Program-made: the position numbers and the translations under genes
The notes under the pieces: model-generated
Databases searched by the model: none
What the model was told of the DNA's origin: nothing
Seen by the model: the letters and a program-made list of their open reading frames with translations, nothing else
Shown: positions 26,156 through 34,879 of the stretch, piece after piece
How the letters are laid out: each line of letters begins with the position of its first letter
Numbering within the stretch: the stretch's first letter is position 1
Assembly (NCBI RefSeq): GCF_003987555.1
Contig: NZ_NGJW01000011.1
Coordinates: 1-64,000, forward strand
Direction of reading: 5' to 3'
Source of the DNA: Vagococcus lutrae
Lineage (GTDB): Bacteria; Bacillota; Bacilli; Lactobacillales; Vagococcaceae
Length of the DNA: 64,000 nt

Positions 26156-26776
26156 ATGGCAGTAACATTGAAAGTAGAAAGAAGAGCAATTCGTCCACGT
26201 TCTATCCGTAAACAATTACGTGTAGAAGGACGCGTACCTGGTGTCGTTTATGGTAACGATGTTGAAAACACATCTTTATCGGTTGATGCAATGGCACTAT
26301 CAAAAGCAATCCGCGAAAATGGTGCTAACGCTGTTTATTACTTAGAATTAGAAGGTAAAAAAGTTCCAACATTAGTACATGATTATCAAGTGGATACATT
26401 TAACGGAGACTGGGTTCACGTTGAATTCCTAGCTGTTGACATGAGTGAAGAAACAGAAGTTGAAGCAGAAATCGTCTTAATTGGCGACGCTCCAGGGGTT
26501 AAAGCTGGCGGTGTGTTAACTCAAACATTATACAACGTGGTTGTTTCAGCAACTCCAGATAAATTACCAGAAACAGTAGAAGTAGATGTGTCAGGTTTAG
26601 AAATTGGCGATAGCATTAGCGTAGCTGACTTACCTAAATTTGAAGACTTTACAATTGTTACAGAAGCAGAAGAACAAATCGCATCTGTTACAGAACCAGA
26701 AGTTCATGAAGAGCCAGAAACAGATGGCGAAGCAGCAGAGCCTGAAGTTATTGGTGAAGATAAAGAAGAAGCATAA
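26156..26776 (+). CDS. rplY: 50S ribosomal protein L25/general stress protein Ctc
   Basis: L25 binds 5S rRNA. The 206-residue protein is the long Ctc/TL5 form: an N-terminal L25 domain (about 1-95, with RRAIRPRSIRKQLRVEGRVP and VVYGND), a C-terminal beta domain (about 96-180, with PGVKAGGVLTQTLYNVVV) and a glutamate-rich tail. GAGGAGG precedes the ATG. It is monocistronic: a strong terminator follows. In B. subtilis ctc is stress-induced through sigma B; Lactobacillales of this kind generally lack sigma B, so regulation may reside in the leader. Confidence 0.95.
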   Translation: MAVTLKVERRAIRPRSIRKQLRVEGRVPGVVYGNDVENTSLSVDAMALSKAIRENGANAVYYLELEGKKVPTLVHDYQVDTFNGDWVHVEFLAVDMSEETEVEAEIVLIGDAPGVKAGGVLTQTLYNVVVSATPDKLPETVEVDVSGLEIGDSISVADLPKFEDFTIVTEAEEQIASVTEPEVHEEPETDGEAAEPEVIGEDKEEA

Positions 26777-26788
26777 GTTTACCTATAG

Positions 26789-26822
26789 AAGTGTGTCGTC
26801 AATTAGACGACACACTTTTTTT
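26789..26822 (+). terminator. Intrinsic terminator after rplY
   Basis: A perfect 12-bp stem (AAGTGTGTCGTC and complement) with an AATTA loop is followed by T7. Confidence 0.93.
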
Positions 26823-26823
26823 A

Positions 26824-26955
26824 TTATCCACAGCTTATCCACAGGAAGTTGTGCACAACTTGTGAATTATGGGGAAAACCATGTGTAAAATAGAAAAGAC
26901 GAGAGATAAAAAGTGGAAAAACAAATGAATAGTTATCCACATCGTTTGTGGATAA
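26824..26955. promoter_or_regulatory. DnaA-box cluster
   Basis: Four perfect TTATCCACA boxes lie within 132 bp: plus strand at 26824-26832, 26835-26843 and 26933-26941, and minus strand at 26947-26955. The last two form an inverted pair 5 bp apart. A palindrome AGTTGTGCACAACT (26847-26860) contains one-mismatch boxes on both strands. No dnaA or dnaN is adjacent and there is no evident AT-rich unwinding region, so this resembles the origin-distal DnaA-box clusters of B. subtilis (or datA/DARS in E. coli) more than an origin. Confidence 0.75.
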
Positions 26956-26962
26956 TGTGGAA

Positions 26963-26989
26963 AACCCCACAATACAGGATTGTGGGGTT
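26963..26989 (-). terminator. Terminator of the amino-acid ABC importer genes
   Basis: A perfect 11-bp stem (AACCCCACAAT and complement, loop of 5) is followed on the minus strand by TTTTCC. The short T-run makes it moderate. Confidence 0.7.
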
Positions 26990-27001
26990 AAAGTATCATT
27001 G

Positions 27002-27736
27002 TTATGAGAGAACACGTTGTAAAAATTCTTGTGTTCGTTTTTCTTTAGGCTGTTGAAAAATATCTTCAGGTCGTCCTTCCTCTGCGATAACACCTTGATC
27101 CATAAAGATGACTCGGTCAGAAACTTCTTTGGCAAAGCCCATTTCGTGTGTCACGATGACCATAGTTAAACCTTCGTTAGCTAATTCACCCATAATGTCC
27201 AGAACTTCGCCGACCATTTCGGGATCGAGAGCAGAGGTTGGTTCGTCAAAGAGTAAGCAGTCAGGGTCCATTGAAAGAGCGCGAGCGATAGCGACACGTT
27301 GTTTTTGTCCGCCGGAAAGTTGTTTGGTTTTTGCGTTAGCAAAAGTTGCCATACCAACGCGCTCTAAGTTTTTTAATGCGACTTGTTTTGCTTCTTCCTC
27401 CGACCGGTTTAAGACTTTTATTTGGCCGACCGTGCAGTTGTCTAACACATTTAAGTTTTCAAATAAGTTAAAGTGTTGGAACACCATGCCAAGATGTGTA
27501 CGATATTCTGGTAAATTATAATGATTGGCTAGCACGTTTTCGCCTTTAAATAAGATTTCCCCAGCTGAAGGTTCTTCTAATAAGTTAATACAGCGTAATA
27601 ATGTTGATTTTCCAGAACCTGAGGAACCGATAATGGTCACCACTTCACTTTTTTCAACATGGAGCGTCACGCCTTTTAAGACGTGATTGTCACCATAGTA
27701 TTTTTCTAATTGATTAATTTCTAATAAACGACTCAT
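27002..27736 (-). CDS. Polar amino-acid ABC importer ATPase, probably for lysine
   Basis: The 244-residue ATPase of the GlnQ/HisP type has Walker [11 protein letters not shown]-loop MVFQHFNLF, signature [15 protein letters not shown], Walker [14 protein letters not shown] and H-loop VTHEMG. It powers the adjacent fused permease/binding protein, 15 bp upstream in the same transcript. By sequence it would be called a glutamine transporter component, but a lysine riboswitch heads the operon, making lysine (or another basic amino acid) the better substrate guess. GGAAGAAATTG precedes the ATG. Confidence 0.85.
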   Translation of the reverse strand: MSRLLEINQLEKYYGDNHVLKGVTLHVEKSEVVTIIGSSGSGKSTLLRCINLLEEPSAGEILFKGENVLANHYNLPEYRTHLGMVFQHFNLFENLNVLDNCTVGQIKVLNRSEEEAKQVALKNLERVGMATFANAKTKQLSGGQKQRVAIARALSMDPDCLLFDEPTSALDPEMVGEVLDIMGELANEGLTMVIVTHEMGFAKEVSDRVIFMDQGVIAEEGRPEDIFQQPKEKRTQEFLQRVLS

Positions 27737-27751
27737 TCAATTTCTTCCTTT

Positions 27752-29323
27752 CTAGCGTTGTGTGGGCTCTTGAACTTGCATCTGATTGGCATAAGGTGCA
27801 TAGTGATCTGGACCGTCTAAGCGTTTTTCCACACGTCTTAAAATTTGAGTGACTGTAAACGTCATTACGAAGTAAATAACACAAACGACGAAGAATGTTT
27901 CAAAGAATCGGAAGTTACTTCCTGCAACTGTTTTCGCTTGGAAGAATAATTCTGACACGGCGATAACATTCAAGACGGATGTATCTTTAATATTAATAAC
28001 AAATTCATTACCTGTTGCTGGTAAGATGTGACGGATGACTTGTGGTAACACGATGTTACGCATCGTTTGGCCATGCGTCATACCAATTGCTTGAGCTGCT
28101 TCAAACTGTCCTTTATCCACAGCATAAATACCACCACGGACAATTTCGGTCATATAAGCACCCGTATTAATCGATACGATGAAGAGGGCTGCTAAAATTC
28201 GATTTAAATCAATTCCAAATGCTTGCGCTGTCCCATAGTAGATGACCATTGCTTGGACAATCATCGGCGTACCACGGAATATTTCAATATAAACATTGAA
28301 GAAAATATTAAGAGCTTTTAATAAGACGCGTTTAATTCCAGATTTTGGTAAAGTAATGGTACGAAACACGCCGATTCCCAAACCAATCAATGTACCGACG
28401 ACTGTTCCGATTAATGAAATAAAGAGTGTCACACCAGCGCCGCGTAAGAACATGCTGCCATTTTCTTTCATTATTTTAACCACCCAGTTTTGAGTGCCAC
28501 TGTTATCTGGTTGTGATTGAATCACATTTTCCATAATGTCTTGTTGTTCATCGATTGAAATTTGACTTAACACTTGATTTATTTCGCTTGTGAGCGGACT
28601 ATTTTTTGCTACACCAATAGCAATCGCAGTGTCTTCAGGTTCTGTAATAAAACCTTCACCGTCTTCAAATGATACGACTTTAAAATTAGGATTAGCATTT
28701 GCAGCAGTTAAGGCTTCAGGCATCTCAGTAACGTAACCGTCGATAACACCTGACTCTAAAGCGACGCGCATCGCTGGGAAGTTATCCATAGCCGTCTGTT
28801 TATCGACTTCAGGAATTTGGTCAATCACAGAATAGTGAAACGTGTTTAATTGAGCGGTAATTTTAGCCTGTTTGAAATCACTTAAACGGGTTGCTTCTTC
28901 AAAAGGGCCACCTTTTTTAACGAGCAAAACGAGATGTGACTGATAATAGACATCAGAAAAATCGATACTCTTTTTACGTTCTTCAGTTGGCGACATACCA
29001 GCAATAATTGCGTCTATTTTTCCAGATGTTAAAGCAGGAGAAAGACCATCCCATTCAGTTTTAACGATGACTAATTCTTTATTTAAACCTTCAGCGATAC
29101 GTTTTGCAATTTCTACGTCATAGCCGCCGGCAAATTCTTGTGACCCTTGAATAGGAACGGCACCATTTTCATCTGTTTGTTGTGTCCAGTTGAAAGGGGG
29201 GTAACCGGCTTCCATCCCGACGCGAAAAACACCATCATTTTCCGCAGCTGAAAGGGTTAGGGGCAAGAAAGCAATCAGGCTGAGTAGAGCCATAAGTAAG
29301 TAGCGATACTGTTTTTTATTCAT
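27752..29323 (-). CDS. Fused substrate-binding protein/permease of amino-acid ABC importer
   Basis: The 523-residue protein is a GlnP-type fusion: signal segment (about 1-27), one extracellular binding domain (about 30-270; RVGMEAGYPPFNWTQ, VIVKTEWDGLSPALTSGKID, DFSDVYYQ), then a permease with helices from about 293 and the EAA loop EIVRGGIYAVDKGQFEAAQ. Only one binding domain is present, whereas some lactococcal GlnP have two. AAAGGAG precedes the ATG. The lysine riboswitch in the leader points to lysine uptake, repressed when lysine is abundant. Without the riboswitch it would be called glutamine or cystine transport. Confidence 0.85.
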   Translation of the reverse strand: MNKKQYRYLLMALLSLIAFLPLTLSAAENDGVFRVGMEAGYPPFNWTQQTDENGAVPIQGSQEFAGGYDVEIAKRIAEGLNKELVIVKTEWDGLSPALTSGKIDAIIAGMSPTEERKKSIDFSDVYYQSHLVLLVKKGGPFEEATRLSDFKQAKITAQLNTFHYSVIDQIPEVDKQTAMDNFPAMRVALESGVIDGYVTEMPEALTAANANPNFKVVSFEDGEGFITEPEDTAIAIGVAKNSPLTSEINQVLSQISIDEQQDIMENVIQSQPDNSGTQNWVVKIMKENGSMFLRGAGVTLFISLIGTVVGTLIGLGIGVFRTITLPKSGIKRVLLKALNIFFNVYIEIFRGTPMIVQAMVIYYGTAQAFGIDLNRILAALFIVSINTGAYMTEIVRGGIYAVDKGQFEAAQAIGMTHGQTMRNIVLPQVIRHILPATGNEFVINIKDTSVLNVIAVSELFFQAKTVAGSNFRFFETFFVVCVIYFVMTFTVTQILRRVEKRLDGPDHYAPYANQMQVQEPTQR

Positions 29324-29348
29324 AATTATTCTCCTTTATCTATCATAC

Positions 29349-29392
29349 AAAAAAAGACCTTACGAGGATGATAGACATCTTCATAAGGTCTT
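29349..29392 (-). terminator. Riboswitch-controlled intrinsic terminator
   Basis: On the minus strand AAGACCTTA pairs with TAAGGTCTT (with inner pairing of GAAGAT and ATCCTC) and is followed by T7. It ends about 26 nt before the importer start codon and is the expression platform of the lysine riboswitch. Confidence 0.9.
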
Positions 29393-29449
29393 GCATTTGC
29401 ATGTTCTTTTCTGCCTTTAGACAAAAATAGCGCAACTCGACTTTCACAA

Positions 29450-29597
29450 ATCGAGACAGTCCAACAGCTATCAACTGTTGTCCCAACAAATGTTAGTGAG
29501 GCTAACATTCATTTCGGCGACTTTCCCTCCTCTTAAAATCCAAACGTTCCCTCTGAACTTTTTTAAGATTCCTAATCATCGCGACCTCTACCTCATC
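29450..29597 (-). ncRNA. Lysine riboswitch (L-box) aptamer
   Basis: On the minus strand the conserved L-box elements occur in order: GAGGTAGAGGTCGCG (29594-29580), GGGAAAGTCGCCGAAAT (29528-29512), a P4 hairpin AATGTTAG/CTAACATT, a P5 hairpin CAACAG/CTGTTG, and the closing GGACTGTCTC (29462-29453). P1 forms between GAGGTAG and CTGTCTC. An alternative hairpin CTCGA...TCGAG overlaps the P1 3' strand and could disrupt it in the ligand-free state. Bound lysine would favour the downstream terminator and turn the importer off. The rest of the 339-bp gap up to 29662 shows no gene. Confidence 0.93.
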
Positions 29598-29662
29598 ATG
29601 AGGCATATTCAATTATCTGTCATGATAGCTTAAAAGTGTAAGCTTGTCAAATGAAAATAAAA

Positions 29663-29959
29663 TTAAGCTGTTTTTACTTTAGGTTGACGACCTAGAATAG
29701 CTTGTAAAACTGTTAATACTAAATTAGCAAAAATCATTGTTTGGATTAAAGAGCTATACATCGTGATGTTGAAGTCCCAAGTTTTATAAACAAGTAAAAT
29801 AATACCTAAGTAAACTGCAGCTAAAACATTAAAGAAAGCGAACGCCCATAGGTTTCCATTTTCTTTTTTAGCTAGATAATAAATAGAAAAAGCGACACTC
29901 AACACTAACCAAGCAATGTTGATTAAAATACTTCCCCAATAAATGATAAACGCAACCAT
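29663..29959 (-). CDS. Small membrane protein of unknown function
   Basis: The 98-residue protein has three hydrophobic helices (about 3-28, 36-57 and 65-90) and a basic C-terminus (GRQPKVKTA). I do not recognise the family. ATG 29959 is chosen because GAGGGGTG lies 6 nt upstream; the longer reading from 30001 begins before this site. It lies between the riboswitch and the yhaN gene, on the same strand as both, with 66 bp to yhaN, and shows no clear functional partner. Confidence 0.6.
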   Translation of the reverse strand: MVAFIIYWGSILINIAWLVLSVAFSIYYLAKKENGNLWAFAFFNVLAAVYLGIILLVYKTWDFNITMYSSLIQTMIFANLVLTVLQAILGRQPKVKTA

Positions 29960-30067
29960 TTTTTTCACCCCTCTTGTTGTTAGACCGTAGCTTATTTTCA
30001 TTCATATAATACCACGTTATTTAGTATTTGTCATGAAATCTACGATAAATGTGAAAAAAATATCATG

Positions 30068-32680
30068 TTATAAATGAGTAACAGGTAGCCGTGCGTCGTC
30101 GAACAGTTGCAAGAGCGTCATGTCAGAGGTTAGTAATATAACTTGAATATGGACTGGCAATGATTGCAAGAGTAGCACCAATTGCTTTTTACGTGCAAGG
30201 TCGTAATGTAGCCATCCGTCATCAATGATGATAGGAGCGGGTACAGTGTCTTTGCTCGTGATAAAAGCGAGACGAAGAGCCATATAGAGTTGATCCTTAG
30301 TCCCAGTTGAGAGATCAATCGTTCTAAAGGTTTGTTGCTTGTTATTTTGTATCAAAAGAGTTTCTTTTTTTAGGTAAATATCTTGATACTTTCCGTTTGT
30401 TAAAAGTTGAAAATAGTGTTGGGCAGTTTCCAATAAACTAGGAAGTGTCTGGTCGCTCATTGCGATAACTAAATCATTAAGTAGTTCTTTTTCTAAAATC
30501 AGGCTGAGCCACTGAGAACTAAGCTGCTTGATGTCATCTTGCAAAAGAGTTCGTTGCTGGTACAACTCATCTAAGGTACCATCTTTACCTAGCCAATCTA
30601 AGTTAGCACTTAATTGAGTTTGTTCATATTGTAGGGCATCACGTTGCTCCTCTAAGCGAGTTAGCTGTGCTATCAATTGGTCTAATTCCTGTGGTAATTG
30701 ATTATAGGAATTTAGTTCATCTAAGTTAAATAATGAACGTAATTCTTTTTCTAACGCTACTTGTTTTTGAAGTAAAGCTTGACTTTGCTGGTCATCTTGT
30801 AAAAGATGCTGAATATCTGCTAGACTGTCTAAATTTAAAGTTTGGAGATAAGGGAGATGACCGTCGAAAAAGTCCGTTTGTTGTTGAATGGCTAATTTTA
30901 AATCGTCTTCTAATTTCGGAAGGTTAGCTGACAACTCTCGTGCTTGCTTCATTAACATCTCGTCGGCATAGTCTCGAATCAATCGATAGCGTTCGGGAAG
31001 AGTCTTATCTGATAAAGGTAACCATTCTTCTAAAAAAAGAGTTTTTTCTTGATATGATTGCAATGTTGCGATGGTTTGCTCGAGTAATTGACTCGTTTCT
31101 TTTTGACGTTCTAGCAATTGTAGGAATGTCTCTGGCATACTGCCAAATCGCTGACAATCAGCAAGTGTTGTGAGTTTTCCCCAGTGATGTTCTTTTAAAA
31201 TCATCGCGACCTGTGTTTCTATCTCTTGCTTTTTTCTTGCATTATTTGACTGTTCACTGTGGCGTTCGTCTAATGGTGCATCATCTAAAGAGGATGCGTG
31301 TTGTTTTTTAAATTGATAAATCGAAAAAGCCACGAGTATGAGTGCTAGGACACGCACGACATAATTAACAGGAGTCGCCAAAAATAAAGATAGGATAAAC
31401 ATTATGGCTGAAATGGTCGCAAAACCGATCGTCGTAGAAGACTTAGCTCTATCAGTCTTTGGTCTGGCTTGCGTCACAGATGACGTTTCTTGTACTTTTT
31501 CAGTTTCAAGCAATTGTTGATAAACTTGATGCAAATCTTCTAGCTCTTGTTTTGCAACTTTATCTAGTAGAAGAGGAGGGGAGGTAGTAGAAAATCCCCA
31601 TTGTTCACTCAGTTGTTCGCTCTGGCTGTCGATTTCATCTAACTGTTGAAGTAAAAATTTGTTTTCCGCATAACCTTCTAACATTTTTTTCTCTGTTTTC
31701 AACAAGTCTTGAATAGCATCTTGATGTTTTGTGAAAAACCAGAACGATTGATTTTGATTTTTTAACAAATCATTTTTAGTAACAGCAATCTCTTTTTGAA
31801 AACTATGAATTTGTTGCGATAATACTTGATATTCTTCAGCAATCGACGTTAGTTTTAGTCGTTCTTCTGCTGAAAGTATTCTCCGGTGTTGAAGTTCTTT
31901 GTTAATTCGTTGATATTCTTTTAATTGGGTAAAGGCTCGTTGCTGACGTTCTTTTTGCGCGATTAGCTGTTTGAGTTCTGCTGCTTGTTTTTGTAGTGAT
32001 TCTCGTTTGGTGTCAAGTGTTTTCATTTGTAAAAGAGCGTCACGATATTGAGACTCTGAGCTTTCTTTTTCTTCGATTTTTTGAGAGAGAAGTTGAAGCT
32101 CCGTAAGTTTTTGATTTAAGGGTGGTTTGCTACCGGTCGGCTTAAATAAAGCTTGAGCGCTTTGCTCAAGAGTCGTGGCAGTTTCAAGCAAGCGTTGTGA
32201 TCCTGTTGAAGCGACTGCGATCAATGTTTGTTCTAGTTGCGTAGCAGAAAGTTGGTCTAATTCAGCTAGTTGTTCTTGTTGAAAAGAAAAAACATCTAAG
32301 AATAATTCTTCAGTCAAAGGGAAAATGATTTTTTCTAGTAAGCGGTCATCACCCGTTCGTCCATCTTCAAGTTTAACACGCGCGGTATTTGCTTTTATAT
32401 TATCTCGTTGATTGTCAAAGCGTGTTAACTGCACATTTTGATGTTGGTCAGTATCAAACCAAATTGTTCCTCCGTACAAACCATGATAATCGTACGGTTT
32501 AAAATTACGACGCGTATTTGTTGGCTTACGAATGCCAAATAAAATATAACGGATGAAAGTATAAAGGGTAGATTTTCCCGCTTCATTTTCACCAAAAATA
32601 AGTTGGGGGCCTTTTTGAAAATCAAATACTCGATTTTCAAATTTTCCGAAACCGAAAATTTCAATTTTTTTGATAATCAT
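30068..32680 (-). CDS. yhaN: SbcC-like AAA ATPase YhaN
   Basis: The 870-residue protein has an N-terminal Rad50/SbcC-like head (Walker A GENEAGKST near 30), long coiled coils (about 185-330 and 470-720), two central hydrophobic helices (about 410-450) and a C-terminal head half with the D-loop region IIDDGWLHYD. YhaN-type proteins pair with the YhaO nuclease encoded just upstream, giving a membrane-associated relative of SbcCD. ATG 32680 follows GCAGGAGG at 6 nt, so it overlaps yhaO by 20 bp; a longer reading from 32713 lies before this site. The biological role is poorly known even in B. subtilis. Confidence 0.85.
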   Translation of the reverse strand: MIIKKIEIFGFGKFENRVFDFQKGPQLIFGENEAGKSTLYTFIRYILFGIRKPTNTRRNFKPYDYHGLYGGTIWFDTDQHQNVQLTRFDNQRDNIKANTARVKLEDGRTGDDRLLEKIIFPLTEELFLDVFSFQQEQLAELDQLSATQLEQTLIAVASTGSQRLLETATTLEQSAQALFKPTGSKPPLNQKLTELQLLSQKIEEKESSESQYRDALLQMKTLDTKRESLQKQAAELKQLIAQKERQQRAFTQLKEYQRINKELQHRRILSAEERLKLTSIAEEYQVLSQQIHSFQKEIAVTKNDLLKNQNQSFWFFTKHQDAIQDLLKTEKKMLEGYAENKFLLQQLDEIDSQSEQLSEQWGFSTTSPPLLLDKVAKQELEDLHQVYQQLLETEKVQETSSVTQARPKTDRAKSSTTIGFATISAIMFILSLFLATPVNYVVRVLALILVAFSIYQFKKQHASSLDDAPLDERHSEQSNNARKKQEIETQVAMILKEHHWGKLTTLADCQRFGSMPETFLQLLERQKETSQLLEQTIATLQSYQEKTLFLEEWLPLSDKTLPERYRLIRDYADEMLMKQARELSANLPKLEDDLKLAIQQQTDFFDGHLPYLQTLNLDSLADIQHLLQDDQQSQALLQKQVALEKELRSLFNLDELNSYNQLPQELDQLIAQLTRLEEQRDALQYEQTQLSANLDWLGKDGTLDELYQQRTLLQDDIKQLSSQWLSLILEKELLNDLVIAMSDQTLPSLLETAQHYFQLLTNGKYQDIYLKKETLLIQNNKQQTFRTIDLSTGTKDQLYMALRLAFITSKDTVPAPIIIDDGWLHYDLARKKQLVLLLQSLPVHIQVILLTSDMTLLQLFDDARLPVTHL

Positions 32681-33920
32681 GTTCGTCCTCCTGCAAAGAA
32701 AAAGCGTGTTCAAATCGGTTTAGCACCTGTTTTTCCACTTCGTCTATCGAAATCATCGAACCTAATTCTAAACGTTCGAAATCGCGATGATACCATAGCG
32801 GCTGTTTTAAGTCTTTTAGTTTATGCGTCATGATATAGTCCCAATTCTGTGAGACATCTCTGGCACTCAAAGGTAGTGGTAAACGGGCGTCATAGCGTTT
32901 GTTTGTAGATAAACGTTTAATATCAAGAATGGTTAAGGTTGGAAACTCAGCTTGCAAAGCCTCTATGACATCATCTGCTTGAATCTGTTCAAGCCATTCT
33001 TCATGGGATACTTCTTCATTTTCTATTTCAATTTGTAAAAATAGAAGAGTCGCGTATTCTAAAGAAACGAGGCGTTCATTTATTTGTAGACGCAGTGTTT
33101 CCAATAATTTTTGCTTAGTCATTCGCTCATCTAAAGAAAGTGTCAATGTTTGATAAGAAACGGTCGCCACTGGTTGCCACTGATACGTCACCTTATTTTT
33201 TTCTAAATTAACTAAAAGGACACCACGAACGTCTTGTTCTTTTTTATTGTGTCCTTGTGGTGTCCCAGCATAAATAATGGGCGGCTGATTTTTTAAAACA
33301 TTTGGCACGTGTATATGGCCGAGAGCCCAGTAGTCGTAATTTAGTGAAAGTAAATCACTTAGGCGGGTAGGGGCGTATTGTTGCGTACGATGAGTATCGA
33401 CTTGTTGACCAACGTCCCCATGATACATGCCAATATGGTAGTGACTTTCTTGTGGCTTGCGTCTTGGAAAGTCAAGCGCTTTATTTTCATTTATCCATGG
33501 TTGCGTGTAGCTAAAACTGGAGATGGCAACGACTTCTTTATTCGGTAACGTATGATAGTAAGTTTCGATACTTTCTGACGTCCAGATATGAACATTATCA
33601 GGAAAATCAAACCAGAAGCGGTCAGGCTGATAATAGTCATGATTCCCAAAGGTAAGGTAAACATCAATTTTGTTTTCAGCTAAGGTTGTAAAAAAGTCAT
33701 GTAACAGACGCTGACTTTTGATACTAGAGGTCGATTGATGAAAATTATCGCCTGTCATTAAAATAAAATCGACTTGATTTTCGATGGCTATCTGTCCAAT
33801 ACGATGTAAGGTAACTTCATTGGCAGAGTTAAGTTTTTGTAAAAAATCGGCAGAAGGTTGCATGTGACCTTCAAAAGAACGATCTAAATGTAAATCGCTA
33901 ATATGTAAAAAAGTGACCAT
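32661..33920 (-). CDS. yhaO: SbcD/Mre11-like DNA exonuclease YhaO
   Basis: The 419-residue protein is a calcineurin-like phosphoesterase with the five-motif metal site seen in Mre11/SbcD: ISDLHLDRSF, TGDNFHQ, FGNHDYY, GMYHGDVG and ALGHIHVP. The C-terminal 150 residues form the capping and partner-binding part. It is the first gene of a two-gene unit with yhaN (20 bp overlap). In B. subtilis yhaM, an exoribonuclease gene, is also in this operon; it is absent here. AAAGGAG lies before the ATG at 33920. Confidence 0.88.
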   Translation of the reverse strand: MVTFLHISDLHLDRSFEGHMQPSADFLQKLNSANEVTLHRIGQIAIENQVDFILMTGDNFHQSTSSIKSQRLLHDFFTTLAENKIDVYLTFGNHDYYQPDRFWFDFPDNVHIWTSESIETYYHTLPNKEVVAISSFSYTQPWINENKALDFPRRKPQESHYHIGMYHGDVGQQVDTHRTQQYAPTRLSDLLSLNYDYWALGHIHVPNVLKNQPPIIYAGTPQGHNKKEQDVRGVLLVNLEKNKVTYQWQPVATVSYQTLTLSLDERMTKQKLLETLRLQINERLVSLEYATLLFLQIEIENEEVSHEEWLEQIQADDVIEALQAEFPTLTILDIKRLSTNKRYDARLPLPLSARDVSQNWDYIMTHKLKDLKQPLWYHRDFERLELGSMISIDEVEKQVLNRFEHAFSLQEDEHDYQKN

Positions 33921-34005
33921 TAGGTTTACTCCTTTTTCGCAAGATGATTATAGCTTATTATACGCTACTCAAAATACGAACACAAGTTCAGTTATAAAGA
34001 CAAAA

Positions 34006-34035
34006 AAAGCATTCAAGAAAGTTCTTGAATGCTTT
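34006..34035. terminator. Terminator of rpsD
   Basis: A perfect 11-bp stem (GCATTCAAGAA and complement) with a 2-nt apex is followed on the minus strand by T7. Confidence 0.88.
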
Positions 34036-34045
34036 AAATGATGTA

Positions 34046-34657
34046 TTATAGTTTTTTGTTGTAGAATTCAACGATGTAAGATTCATCAACTTCTTGTGAT
34101 AATTCTTCGCGGTCTGGTAAGCGAGTTAAGCTACCTTCTAATTTTTCTTCATCAAAAGAAACGTATGCAGGACGACCTACAGCAGCTTCTAAAGCTTCTT
34201 TAATGATGACTAAGTCTTTAGATTTTTCACGAACAGAAATCACTTGGCCAACAGCAACTTGGTATGAAGGGATATCCACACGTTTGCCATCAACTAAGAT
34301 GTGACCGTGGTTTACTAATTGACGAGCTTGACGACGAGTAGTCGCTAAACCTAATTGGTAAACGACGTTATCTAAACGTTGTTCTAATAAAATCATGAAG
34401 TTAACACCGTGTTTACCTTCTCTGATTTTACCTGCTTTAATAAATGTGTTAACGAATTGACGTTCGTTCATGCCATACATATGACGTAATTTTTGTTTTT
34501 CAGTCATTTGCATACCATATTCAGATTTTTTACCACGGCTGTTTGGTCCGTGTTGTCCTGGTGCGTATGGGCGACGTGCGATTTCTTTACCAGTTCCTGA
34601 TAATGAAATACCCAAACGACGAGATAATTTCCAGCTTGGTCCAGTATAACGAGACAT
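34046..34657 (-). CDS. rpsD: 30S ribosomal protein S4
   Basis: S4 is a primary 16S rRNA-binding protein and, in Firmicutes, an autogenous repressor. The 203-residue protein starts [16 protein letters not shown] and has the S4 RNA-binding domain ([36 protein letters not shown]). There are no zinc-binding cysteines, so it is the C-minus form. GGAGGAA precedes the ATG. It is monocistronic, with a consensus promoter, a folded 170-nt leader and its own terminator, as in B. subtilis, where rpsD is also separate from the ribosomal operons. Confidence 0.97.
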   Translation of the reverse strand: MSRYTGPSWKLSRRLGISLSGTGKEIARRPYAPGQHGPNSRGKKSEYGMQMTEKQKLRHMYGMNERQFVNTFIKAGKIREGKHGVNFMILLEQRLDNVVYQLGLATTRRQARQLVNHGHILVDGKRVDIPSYQVAVGQVISVREKSKDLVIIKEALEAAVGRPAYVSFDEEKLEGSLTRLPDREELSQEVDESYIVEFYNKKL

Positions 34658-34830
34658 TTAAAATTCCTCCAATAATGTTTTTTTGGAGTAAAATAATTAG
34701 GGAAAATATTAGTATTCGTTCAGTTCATCCTTCAGTCTTCACCTTTGCAGCCGCGGTTACACAACTGAACCGTAATCGGCGATAAACTGTTTACGAGCTT
34801 ACTTATTTTCTAGCTGCATTATTTTACACG
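34658..34830 (-). promoter_or_regulatory. Folded rpsD leader, candidate S4 autoregulatory element
   Basis: The leader of about 170 nt between the promoter and rpsD contains an 8-bp perfect long-range stem, GTTCAGTT (34770-34763 on the minus strand) with AACTGAAC (34725-34718), enclosing about 37 nt. Firmicute rpsD genes carry a known S4-binding leader with a pseudoknot; I place this one by position and pairing, not by a sequence-model match. Confidence 0.55.
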
Positions 34831-34836
34831 CTCTCT

Positions 34837-34865
34837 AGTATAGCTAACTTTTATCAAAAGGTCAA
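34837..34865 (-). promoter_or_regulatory. Sigma-A promoter of rpsD
   Basis: TTGACC (34865-34860) and TATACT (34842-34837) are separated by exactly 17 bp on the minus strand. Confidence 0.82.
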
Positions 34866-34879
34866 GTAGTCATGCCGTT

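Noticed and set aside
26824-26955. DnaA boxes as the chromosomal replication origin
   Set aside because: No dnaA or dnaN gene is near and no clear AT-rich unwinding element is seen; kept only as an origin-distal cluster.
29326-29508. 60-codon minus-strand reading frame in the importer leader
   Set aside because: It runs through the lysine riboswitch and its terminator; the RNA structure explains the sequence.
34543-34785. Plus-strand reading frame across the rpsD start and leader
   Set aside because: It is antisense to rpsD and its folded leader and has no family resemblance.
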